Below the pieces are notes generated by a model that saw nothing but the letters and a program-made list of their open reading frames with translations, searched no databases and had not been told where the DNA came from. The translations under genes were made by a program, and so were the position numbers. A stretch of DNA of 64,000 nucleotides from Algoriphagus oliviformis. GTDB lineage: Bacteria > Bacteroidota > Bacteroidia > Cytophagales > Cyclobacteriaceae. The first letter of the stretch is position 1. Each line of letters starts with the position of its first letter. Positions 43,313-51,212 of this stretch are shown one piece after another. The stretch spans positions 434,001-498,000 of the forward strand of contig NZ_JAFKCT010000001.1 of NCBI RefSeq assembly GCF_017254915.1. The letters run 5' to 3'.

Positions 43313-46150
43313 ATGTCCCAAAAACAAGCCTGTAAGCTATTTTTACTAGATGCCATGGCCCTGATCTACCGGGCCCATTTTGCCTTCAGCAAAAATCCGC
43401 GAATCAACTCCAAAGGCCTGAACACCGGGGTCATGTTGGGCTTTACCAACACCATGCTGGAGGTATTGGATAAGGAAAAACCTACACACATTGGGGTCGC
43501 CTTTGATACCAAAGCCCCAACTTTTCGCCACGTGCAGTTTGAAGCCTACAAGGCAAACCGCCAGGAGCAGCCCGAGGACATCACCACGGCGATCCCCTGG
43601 GTGAAAGAGATCGTGAAGGCTTTTAAGATTCCCATTCTCGAGCTGGACGGCTTTGAAGCCGACGACGTGATCGGCACCCTGGCCAAAAAAGCCGAGCGCG
43701 AGCAGTTTACCGTGTACATGATGACCCCCGACAAGGACTACGGGCAGCTGGTGGACGAGCATATTTTCCTCTACAAGCCCGCCTTCCTCGGTGGCGGCGT
43801 GGACGTGATGGGGCCCAAGCAAGTCTGCGCCAAGTGGGACATCGACGATGTGGACAAGGTGCGCGACATCCTCGGCCTCATGGGCGACGCGGTGGACAAC
43901 ATTCCCGGCATTCCGGGCATCGGGGAAAAGACCGCCGTCAAGCTCCTCAAGGAATATGGTACAGTCGAGGGCCTCATCGCCAACGTGGACAAGCTGAAGG
44001 GCAAGCAAAAGGAAAACGTGGAAAACTTTGCCCAGCAAGGCCTGCTCTCCAAGGAGCTCGCCACGATCAAGATTGACGTGCCGATAGATTTCGACGAGGC
44101 GGACCTGCGGTATGAGGGATTTGATGAGGAAAAAGTCCGGGCGATCTTCACCGAGCTGGAGTTTCGCACGCTAGCCGCGAGGATTTTCAAAGAACCCAGC
44201 TCCAAAAAAGCGGCCATCAATGCACCCGCCCAGATGGATCTCTTTGGCGCTCCGGCAGCTCCGGTCGCGACCGTCGTCGTGGAGAGCGATGGCGAGGCTG
44301 CCGACACTACCCTGGAAATCGGCCCTCCGCCGGTTTTGGGCAACATTTGGGGCAATGTCCACCATTACCATAAAATCAAAGGAACCGAGCAAATCCAGGA
44401 ACTGGTCGCCTACCTGATGCTGCAAACGGAAGTCTGCTTTGACACCGAGACCACCGACCTCGACCCTATGCGGGCGGAGCTGGTCGGGCTATCCTTTGCC
44501 TACGTCCCCGGCGAAGCTTATTATATTCCCGTCTCCGAAGACCAAAAAGAGGTGCAGGAAGTCCTCGAACTGCTTCGGCCTTTCTTCGAAAACGAAGCCA
44601 TCCTGAAGATCGGCCAAAACATCAAATACGACCTGCTGGTGCTGAAAAACTACGGAATCGACGTCAAGGGCAAGATCTACGACACCATGCTCGCCCACTA
44701 CCTCATCGATCCTGATGGCAAGCACGGCATGGACTGGCTGGCCCAGCAGTACCTCCACTACAAGCCCGTGTCCATCACTGAGCTGATCGGGAAGAAGGGC
44801 AAAGCCCAAGGCAACATGCGGGACGTGGATGAGGACGAAGTCACCGCCTACGCCTCCGAGGATGCGGATATTACCTTGCAGCTAAAGGAGAAATTCGACC
44901 CGATCCTGACCACAAACAACCTGACCAAGCTCTTTGACGAGGTGGAAAACCCGCTCATCGAGGTGCTGACCGCCATGGAGTTTGAGGGCGTTCGTATCGA
45001 CACGGAGAGCCTGGCGGAGCTTTCCCTTTCCCTGGAGACAGAAAGCAAGGAGATCGAAAAGCAGGTCTATGAGCTTGCCGGCGTGCGCTTCAACCTTGCT
45101 TCTCCCAAGCAGCTGGGCGACGTGCTTTTCGAAAAAATGAAACTCGATCCCAAAGCAAAAAAGACCAAAACCGGCCAATATGCTACGGGAGAGGAGATCC
45201 TCAGCAGGCTGGCCAACGAGCATCCGATTGCCGAGGCCATCCTCGATTTCCGCCAGATGGTGAAGCTGAAGTCCACCTATGTGGATGCGCTTCCGACCAT
45301 GATCAACCCGAAAACCGGCCGTATCCACACGACCTACAACCAGTTTGTGGCCGCAACCGGCCGGCTTTCCTCCATCAATCCCAACCTGCAAAACATCCCC
45401 ATCCGCACCGCCCGAGGCCGCGAGATCCGCAAGGCCTTTGTACCGCGCGACGAAAACCACCTCTTGCTCTCAGCGGATTATTCCCAGATCGAGTTGCGCC
45501 TGATGGCTGAGTTTTCCGGAGACGAGTCCATGCTGGATGCCTTCAAAAACGGCCGCGACATCCACTCCACCACCGCTGCCAAGATCTTCAAAGTTCCCTT
45601 GGAGGAGGTGACTTCGGACATGAGAAGAAAAGCAAAAACGGCCAATTTTGGGATTATTTACGGGATTTCGGCCTTTGGACTTTCGCAGCGCCTGTCCATC
45701 CCAAGAACTGAGGCCAAGGAGATCATCGACGCCTATTTTATGGAGTTCCCGGCGGTAAAGGACTACATGGATGGCGCCATCCAGAAGGCTCAGCAGACCG
45801 AGTTTGTCGAGACGGTACTCGGTCGTCGCCGCTACCTCCGCGACATCAACAGCCGCAACATCACCACTCGGGGCTTTGCCGAGCGCAACGCGATCAACGC
45901 CCCGCTTCAGGGTTCGGCTGCCGACCTGATCAAGGTCGCCATGATCCATGTGCACGAGTGGATGAAAAAGGAAAAGCTACGTTCCAAGATGATCCTGCAG
46001 GTTCACGATGAATTGGTCTTTGACGCGCACAAGGACGAGGTCGAGCTGCTCAAAAAACATATCCCCGCCCTGATGTCCAATGCCATCAAACTCAACGTAC
46101 CCATCGAGGTCGAAGTCGGCGTGGGGACGGATTGGCTGCAGGCGCACTGA
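43313..46150 (+). CDS. polA: DNA polymerase I
   Basis: The 945-residue repair and lagging-strand polymerase has three domains. The 5'-nuclease (1 to about 290) has LFLLDAMALIYRAHFAFSKN, DGFEADDVIGTLAKKAE and PGIPGIGEKTAVKLLKEYG. The 3'-5' exonuclease has D377 in CFDTETTDLDPM, so proofreading looks intact. The polymerase domain has motif A ADYSQIELR near 720, the O-helix region RRKAKTANFGIIYGIS and motif C QVHDELVFD (H898, D899, E900). It is transcribed alone, followed by a 660-base repeat-rich spacer. Confidence 0.97.
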   Translation: MSQKQACKLFLLDAMALIYRAHFAFSKNPRINSKGLNTGVMLGFTNTMLEVLDKEKPTHIGVAFDTKAPTFRHVQFEAYKANRQEQPEDITTAIPWVKEIVKAFKIPILELDGFEADDVIGTLAKKAEREQFTVYMMTPDKDYGQLVDEHIFLYKPAFLGGGVDVMGPKQVCAKWDIDDVDKVRDILGLMGDAVDNIPGIPGIGEKTAVKLLKEYGTVEGLIANVDKLKGKQKENVENFAQQGLLSKELATIKIDVPIDFDEADLRYEGFDEEKVRAIFTELEFRTLAARIFKEPSSKKAAINAPAQMDLFGAPAAPVATVVVESDGEAADTTLEIGPPPVLGNIWGNVHHYHKIKGTEQIQELVAYLMLQTEVCFDTETTDLDPMRAELVGLSFAYVPGEAYYIPVSEDQKEVQEVLELLRPFFENEAILKIGQNIKYDLLVLKNYGIDVKGKIYDTMLAHYLIDPDGKHGMDWLAQQYLHYKPVSITELIGKKGKAQGNMRDVDEDEVTAYASEDADITLQLKEKFDPILTTNNLTKLFDEVENPLIEVLTAMEFEGVRIDTESLAELSLSLETESKEIEKQVYELAGVRFNLASPKQLGDVLFEKMKLDPKAKKTKTGQYATGEEILSRLANEHPIAEAILDFRQMVKLKSTYVDALPTMINPKTGRIHTTYNQFVAATGRLSSINPNLQNIPIRTARGREIRKAFVPRDENHLLLSADYSQIELRLMAEFSGDESMLDAFKNGRDIHSTTAAKIFKVPLEEVTSDMRRKAKTANFGIIYGISAFGLSQRLSIPRTEAKEIIDAYFMEFPAVKDYMDGAIQKAQQTEFVETVLGRRRYLRDINSRNITTRGFAERNAINAPLQGSAADLIKVAMIHVHEWMKKEKLRSKMILQVHDELVFDAHKDEVELLKKHIPALMSNAIKLNVPIEVEVGVGTDWLQAH

Positions 46151-46283
46151 TATGGAGTATCAAGTAGTTAGATTTTAGTATCAAGACACGAGATACTCGT
46201 GTCACCCTGAGCACCTGAGCGACGAGAGTCGCGAAGTAGAAGGGTGATGTTTCGGAATCTCAGGCAAGAAGGCTTCGACTCCG

Positions 46284-46356
46284 CTCAGCCTGACAGTAGC
46301 TGCGCCACTGCGAGGCACAGCCAGCCCCGATTTCTATCGGGGAAGCAGTCTTTCTT
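46284..46356 (+). repeat. 73-bp direct repeat, copy A
   Basis: This copy is identical to copy B at 46601-46673 except for three C/T differences (at offsets 17, 22 and 51). It includes CCACTGCGAGGCACAGCCAG and the hairpin CCCCGATTTCTATCGGGG. All three differences are C in copy A and T in copy B. Confidence 0.85.
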
Positions 46357-46600
46357 ACATTTTGAAAAATTGGAAGATTGAAACACTTCGACAAGCTCAG
46401 TGCAAGAATTTGAAAATCGGGGGAATGGGAAAATGTGGACTTCGACTCCGCTACCAATGACGGATTTCACAATAAGGCAGCAAAATTGTGTCAGTCCGAG
46501 CGGAGTCGAGGACCTTTCGACTCCGCTCAAGGTGACAGTACCCTGCTTTGAAATCAAGTCACAGTCATTTCCTCTTTGTATGTTACCAGAATATTTAATA

Positions 46601-46673
46601 CTCAGCCTGACAGTAGTTGCGTCACTGCGAGGCACAGCCAGCCCCGATTTTTATCGGGGAAGCAGTCTTTCTT
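46601..46673 (+). repeat. 73-bp direct repeat, copy B
   Basis: This is the second copy of the 73-bp unit, 244 bases downstream of copy A. The similarity continues loosely past it (GAAAAATCGGGGAATGGGAA, then GATGTGGACTTCGACTCCGC). The parallel block after copy A is about 50 bases further along, so the copies are parts of a longer, partly degraded composite repeat. Confidence 0.85.
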
Positions 46674-46813
46674 CTTTATTGAAAAATCGGGGAATGGGAA
46701 GATGTGGACTTCGACTCCGCTCAGTCCGACACCGACATTAGTGGCCAAAAATGCACTTTGCCTTTAGACTAGTCTTCGCCCCGTAAATCGTACCTCATAA
46801 ATCCCAAATCCAA

Positions 46814-48187
46814 ATGGCTAAAACCAAAACCTCCTTTTTCTGCCAAAACTGCGGCGCGCAAAGCCCCAAGTGGATCGGTCGATGCCCCGCCTGCGGGGAG
46901 TGGAACACCTACGTGGAAGAGATCATCCAAAAGGAGGAAAGCGGAAAAGGCAGCTGGAAACCCAGCGGTTCGGGACTGAAAAAGGCCAGCACACCGCAGA
47001 AAATCGGGGAGGTCAAGTACGAGGAACAAGCGCGCTGGATCACCGGCGACCCGGAGCTGGATCGTGTGCTGGGAGGCGGGATCGTGCCGGGTTCCCTAGT
47101 GCTGATCGGGGGCGAACCGGGCATCGGCAAGTCCACGCTGATGCTGCAGATTGCTTTGATATTGAAAGGAAAAACCATCCTCTACGTTTCCGGCGAAGAG
47201 AGCGAAGCCCAGATCAAGATGCGGGCAGACCGCATGGAAGCCAAAAACCCAGACTGCTACGTACTCTCCGAGACGAACACGCAGCAGATTTTTCAGCAGA
47301 TCGAAATCCTCAAACCGGACTTCCTGATCATCGACTCCATCCAGACGCTCAGCAGCCAGCATGTGGAGTCGGCAGCAGGCTCGGTTTCCCAGGTGCGGGA
47401 GTGTACCGCCGAGCTGATGAAGTTTGCCAAGGAGACCGGCACGCCGGTGTTTCTCATCGGACATATCACCAAGGACGGCTCCATCGCCGGTCCCAAAGTC
47501 CTGGAGCACATGGTGGATACGGTCTTGCAGTTTGAGGGCGACCGGCACCTGACCTACCGCATCCTCCGGACTTCCAAAAACCGCTTTGGCTCTACCCACG
47601 AGCTGGGCATCTACGAGATGCGCGCCGAGGGCCTACGCGCGGTGTCCAATCCTTCGGAGATCCTGCTGACCCAACGCGAAGAAGTGCTCAACGGTGTCGC
47701 CATCGGTGCGATGATGGAGGGCAACCGCCCCTTGCTCATCGAGATCCAATCGCTCGTCAGCCCGGCGACCTATGGTACGCCCCAGCGCAGCAGCACCGGG
47801 CACGACGCCAAGCGACTCAATATGCTTTTGGCTGTACTGGAAAAGCGTGGCGGCATGCGGCTCGGACAGCAAGATGTATTCCTGAACGTAGCAGGAGGCC
47901 TGCGCGTGGACGATCCGGGATTGGACTTGGCGGTATGCGCCAGCCTGATCTCCAGCTACGAGGACACGCCGGTGTCCGAGCAGATTTCCTTTGCCGGAGA
48001 GGTGGGCTTGGGCGGAGAGATTCGCGCCGTGTCCCGCATCGAAAACCGCATCGCCGAGGCCGAGAAGCTGGGCTTCAAAAAGATCGTCGTCTCCAAATAC
48101 GCCGTGAAGGGCATAGACCTCAAGAAATTCAAGATCGAAATCATCCAAGTCACCAAGCTGGAGGAGATGTACCAGCTGATTTTTTAG
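46814..48187 (+). CDS. radA: DNA repair protein RadA
   Basis: This RecA-like ATPase promotes branch migration in homologous recombination. The 457 residues have an N-terminal zinc finger (C10, C13, C24 and C27), Walker A GGEPGIGKSTLM near 98-107, Walker B DFLIIDSIQT, the RadA motif KNRFGSTHELGIYEM and a C-terminal Lon-like domain (QDVFLNVAGGLRVDDPGLDL). All key segments are intact. It follows the repeat cluster and precedes an AT-rich foreign-looking gene. Confidence 0.97.
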   Translation: MAKTKTSFFCQNCGAQSPKWIGRCPACGEWNTYVEEIIQKEESGKGSWKPSGSGLKKASTPQKIGEVKYEEQARWITGDPELDRVLGGGIVPGSLVLIGGEPGIGKSTLMLQIALILKGKTILYVSGEESEAQIKMRADRMEAKNPDCYVLSETNTQQIFQQIEILKPDFLIIDSIQTLSSQHVESAAGSVSQVRECTAELMKFAKETGTPVFLIGHITKDGSIAGPKVLEHMVDTVLQFEGDRHLTYRILRTSKNRFGSTHELGIYEMRAEGLRAVSNPSEILLTQREEVLNGVAIGAMMEGNRPLLIEIQSLVSPATYGTPQRSSTGHDAKRLNMLLAVLEKRGGMRLGQQDVFLNVAGGLRVDDPGLDLAVCASLISSYEDTPVSEQISFAGEVGLGGEIRAVSRIENRIAEAEKLGFKKIVVSKYAVKGIDLKKFKIEIIQVTKLEEMYQLIF

Positions 48188-48258
48188 GAGGGTGTTTTAA
48201 ATTGCCTAATTTTTATTATCTCGTGTTAGCGTGGAAACTCCTTAGACGAGAGAACAAT

Positions 48259-49182
48259 ATGAAATCGTATAATCTACAAAATCCTCTTGAAGGCTTTGAT
48301 TTCGAACTTCTTGACAACCCTGAATTCAAAGAAGACTCAGTACGTGAAGAAATCATTCTGCCAATAATTAAAGAACTAGGATATTCAGCTCAGAAACCTC
48401 ATCAAATAATTAGAAGTCGAAACTTACTACATCCGTATGTTTCAATTGGCTCTAAGCGAAAGGAAATTTATATAGTTCCAGATTATCTGTTTGAGATCGA
48501 GGCCAAACCCGCTTGGATACTTGACGCAAAATCTCCCGGCGAGACAATTACCAAATCGAAGCACGTAGAACAAGCTTATTCATATGCAATTCACCCAGAA
48601 GTAAGGGTAAAGTTCTTCGCTCTTTGTAACGGTAAAGAATTTGTCCTTTACAACATTGAACAAATAGAGCCAGTTATACAATTTGAAATTGAAGCTTTGC
48701 CACTTTACATGGGTGATTTAAGAAGGCTACTTTCTCCTTCAACAGTATTTGACCAAAGCCAATTGATATTCAAGAAAGATTTTGGATTACACTTAAAAAG
48801 ACTAGGGTTTGACCAATTCGAAAGCTTATTTTTTCCAAATGTGCCGATAACACAAATTGGCCAACTAGACCACAACCTATTCACATTAGCAGGTTCGGTA
48901 AAAGACAATGGAGAATCTTATGTTGCATCATTTGATTTCGGGCAAGACGCATTTAACAAATTAATCCCGTTTATTCCCGAAGAAGCTGTTAGCAAACTTA
49001 GTGTGAGGAACAATCAATTTAGGCAAGCCGTTAGCTTTGCCAATCAAGCTTTTCTAGTCAACATAGAATCTGTCATCGGCGATAAACTTGAGGAAAATGA
49101 CAAGGAAATTTTCTTGCCAATGTGGGTTAAGAACTTTTTATCTGACGAACAACTCAAGCAGAAAGTAAATGACTTTCGCTAA
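48259..49182 (+). CDS. Orphan HSDR_N-like (PD-(D/E)XK) nuclease-fold protein
   Basis: The 307-residue protein has an N-terminal type I restriction R-subunit nuclease-like domain. It shows VREEIILPIIKELGYS, a PD-(D/E)XK core with D75 (PDYLFEIEAKPAW) and D89-A-K91 (LDAKSPGE), then HVEQAYSYAIHPEVRVKFFA and LCNGKEFVLYN. No helicase motor follows, and no HsdM or HsdS is nearby. The remaining 170 residues have no recognised domain. Its DNA is AT-rich: two 60-base rows counted here have 38% and 33% G+C, against 55% for a row in polA, so acquisition is likely. Defence is an inference. ATG 48259 was chosen. Confidence 0.78.
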   Translation: MKSYNLQNPLEGFDFELLDNPEFKEDSVREEIILPIIKELGYSAQKPHQIIRSRNLLHPYVSIGSKRKEIYIVPDYLFEIEAKPAWILDAKSPGETITKSKHVEQAYSYAIHPEVRVKFFALCNGKEFVLYNIEQIEPVIQFEIEALPLYMGDLRRLLSPSTVFDQSQLIFKKDFGLHLKRLGFDQFESLFFPNVPITQIGQLDHNLFTLAGSVKDNGESYVASFDFGQDAFNKLIPFIPEEAVSKLSVRNNQFRQAVSFANQAFLVNIESVIGDKLEENDKEIFLPMWVKNFLSDEQLKQKVNDFR

Positions 49183-49356
49183 CACATGCCATGAATTAAT
49201 GGGATTTCATCGAACAATGTAGTTTTGTGGAGGTTGGAAATTCCTCCAAGCGTATTAGATTAAATGAAGACGTGGCTATGTGCGAAACGGGAGATTAGTG
49301 CATTCTAATCCCAACTCATCATAGCTGTCCGTTACCTTCCATTTGAAATAAAATCC

Positions 49357-49404
49357 AAAATCCACCGTCAACGCTTTCTGCTGCGACACGGTGGATTTTG
49401 CATT
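49357..49404. terminator. Terminator between the nuclease and sulfatase genes
   Basis: A 12-bp stem, AAAATCCACCGT (49357-49368) with ACGGTGGATTTT (49388-49399), has a 19-base loop. TGCATTTTT follows, and the other flank is A-rich. It can end both convergent transcripts. Confidence 0.65.
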
Positions 49405-49432
49405 TTTAATCCTGTCTTAGGCAGTTGATTCT

Positions 49433-50980
49433 TTATTTCTTGATCATAATCCCGATCAGCTCGTCCTTCATTTCCTGGAGGATTTCCGGTTTGGAGGCGG
49501 AGATATCGCTTTTTTCCCGGGGGTCGGTGTTGAGGTCGAAAAGTTGGTCTTTTTTATCAAACCCCGTCTCTATCTCCGTGCCCCAAGGCACGATCTGTGG
49601 GCCTTCGTTGCCCGGGATCAGCTTGTAGCCATCCGCACGCACATAGGCGAGGTTGCTGAAGAGGGCCTCCTGCACGAGGCTATGTCGGCCCTGCTCCGAC
49701 TTGCCGATCAAGGCCGCCCATTGGTTTTGGCTGTCTATGGCCTGGGTGCTGTCATAGGACACCTGGTTGGCCGCGGCGAAGGAACCCAGCAAGTCCACTT
49801 GGCTGAAGAGTGCCGCCTGATTGGCGCCTTCCCGGATAGAGCCCGGCCAGTGGACGATGAAGGGCACGCGCGTCCCCGCCTCAAATCCGCTGTATTTGCC
49901 TCCACGCAGGCCTCCCGCCGCATCGTGCGTGCCGATCAGTTCCTTGGCCTGGTCCACGTAGCCGTCGTCCCAGACCGGGCCGTTGTCGCTGGTGAAGATC
50001 ACGATGGTGTTTTCCTCCAGTCCTTTCTCCTTGAGCAGCTTCATCAGCTCGCCCACCGTCCAGTCCAGCTGCACGATCACATCCCCCCTCGGCCCAAACT
50101 CGGTCGCTCCCTGAAACTGCTCGTGCGCGATGCGGGGCACATGGATGTCATGGGTGGAAAAATAGAGGAAAAAGGGCTGCTCCGACTCCGCCGTGACGAA
50201 CTCGGTGGCCTTGTTCACAAAGGTCTGGGCAAAGTCCTCGTCCCTCCACAGCGCCGCTTCGCCTCCGGCCATGTAGCCAATCCGGCTCACGCCGTTGACG
50301 ATGGTCTGGTCGTGGCCATGGGACCACATCATCTGGAGCTGCTCGGGATTGTCCTTGCCCGTAGGCCGGTCGCCCACCTTTTTGCGGTAGCTCACCTCGA
50401 TGGGGTCGCTGGGGTCGAGGCCGACGACGCGGTGGTTTTCCACAAAAACCGTCGGCACGCGATCCCCGGTGGCGGGAATGATGAAGGAATAGTCAAAGCC
50501 GATCTCCAGTGGTCCCGGCTTCAGCACCCCGTTCCAATCGGGCCCCTCGTCTCCCCCGAGGCCGAGGTGCCACTTGCCCACCACCGCCGTGCGGTAGCCG
50601 CTGCGCTGCAAGACCAGCGGCAGCGTCTCCACTCCCGGACGGATCAGTGCCGAAGCGTCACCCGGCGCTACGCCCCGGCCCTTGGCCCGCCAGGCGTATT
50701 CCCCCGTGAGCAGGGAATAGCGTGAAGGGGTGCAGGTAGCCGCAGTGGCATAGGCATTGGTAAAGCGCAGGCCATTCTCGGCAATGCGGTCGATGTTGGG
50801 TGTGGGAATCTTGCCTCCATAGGCGGAGATGTCCCCGTAGCCCACGTCGTCGGTGTAGATGAGGACGATATTGGGCTTGGTGGCGGGGATCTGCTGCGAG
50901 GATCCCGACTGGCAGGAAGCCAGCAGGGAAAGGGCCAGGCAGGCGATGCCGCCGAGGGCGATTTTTGAAAAGTGAAGCAT
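49433..50980 (-). CDS. Secreted S1-family sulfatase (lipoprotein)
   Basis: This enzyme is predicted to remove sulfate esters from a polysaccharide. The 515 residues start with a lipoprotein signal (GIACLALSLLASCQSG). The formylglycine motif C83-T-P-S-R87 lies in TCTPSRYSLLTGEYAW, metal-binding VLIYTDDVGYGDISAYGG comes before it, and GKWHLG, STHDIHVPR and IFTSDNGPVW follow. The cysteine form needs a formylglycine-generating enzyme or anaerobic sulfatase-maturating enzyme supplied elsewhere; the radical SAM protein at 4994 lies far away in another locus. It lies downstream of susD on the same strand after a 232-base gap. Confidence 0.93.
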   Translation of the reverse strand: MLHFSKIALGGIACLALSLLASCQSGSSQQIPATKPNIVLIYTDDVGYGDISAYGGKIPTPNIDRIAENGLRFTNAYATAATCTPSRYSLLTGEYAWRAKGRGVAPGDASALIRPGVETLPLVLQRSGYRTAVVGKWHLGLGGDEGPDWNGVLKPGPLEIGFDYSFIIPATGDRVPTVFVENHRVVGLDPSDPIEVSYRKKVGDRPTGKDNPEQLQMMWSHGHDQTIVNGVSRIGYMAGGEAALWRDEDFAQTFVNKATEFVTAESEQPFFLYFSTHDIHVPRIAHEQFQGATEFGPRGDVIVQLDWTVGELMKLLKEKGLEENTIVIFTSDNGPVWDDGYVDQAKELIGTHDAAGGLRGGKYSGFEAGTRVPFIVHWPGSIREGANQAALFSQVDLLGSFAAANQVSYDSTQAIDSQNQWAALIGKSEQGRHSLVQEALFSNLAYVRADGYKLIPGNEGPQIVPWGTEIETGFDKKDQLFDLNTDPREKSDISASKPEILQEMKDELIGIMIKK

Positions 50981-51056
50981 ATCTAAAAACTAGCAGTTAA
51001 GTCAAAGGGCCAGATCACTCCGGCCCCTCAACACACCTTATGAAAACATTTTTTAT

Positions 51057-51206
51057 ATGATTATCCGGTTTTATGCCAGAAGGTAGCCGTGACAATCCGA
51101 AAGAACGCTAAAATTGGGGCTTTGCCCTACTTCGGTCTTCGGTCATCGGTCTTCCAGCCCGATTGAAGAATCAAAATCGCTTACTGGTAAGATTCCGGAT
51201 AATCAT
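51057..51206. repeat. Spaced 12-bp inverted repeat between susD and sulfatase genes
   Basis: ATGATTATCCGG (51057-51068) and its exact complement CCGGATAATCAT (51195-51206) face each other across 126 bases. A T-rich stretch lies outside each arm (TTTTTTAT before the left arm, GTTTTTTT after the right). The GC hairpin GGGCC...GGCCC lies at about 51008-51026. No gene is present in the spacer. Confidence 0.6.
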
Positions 51207-51212
51207 GTTTTT

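Larger units (their letters stand above)
46151..46813. repeat. Cluster of dispersed intergenic repeats
   Basis: No gene is present in these 663 bases. The motif TTCGACTCCGCT occurs directly near 46274, 46441, 46517 and 46710 and once inverted (AGCGGAGTCGA, about 46499-46509). Two copies of a 73-base unit are listed separately. Small hairpins include ACACGAG/CTCGTGT at 46186-46202 and TCACCCT with AGGGTGA at about 46202-46247. Such sequences resemble the REP-like intergenic repeats scattered through Bacteroidota genomes; stop codons break every frame, so the short open frames here are not genes. Confidence 0.8.

Noticed and set aside
46285..46635. Open frames within the repeat cluster
   Set aside because: They are made of repeat sequence read in an open phase, without start-site or protein-like features.
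46274..46722. CRISPR-like spacing of the TTCGACTCCGCT repeat
   Set aside because: Spacing between copies is irregular (roughly 75-195 bases), copies occur in both orientations, and no cas gene is present.
49544..50725. 393-codon open frame antisense to the sulfatase gene
   Set aside because: The sulfatase on the other strand has a full motif set; the translated shadow is rich in His, Val and Gly without domain structure.
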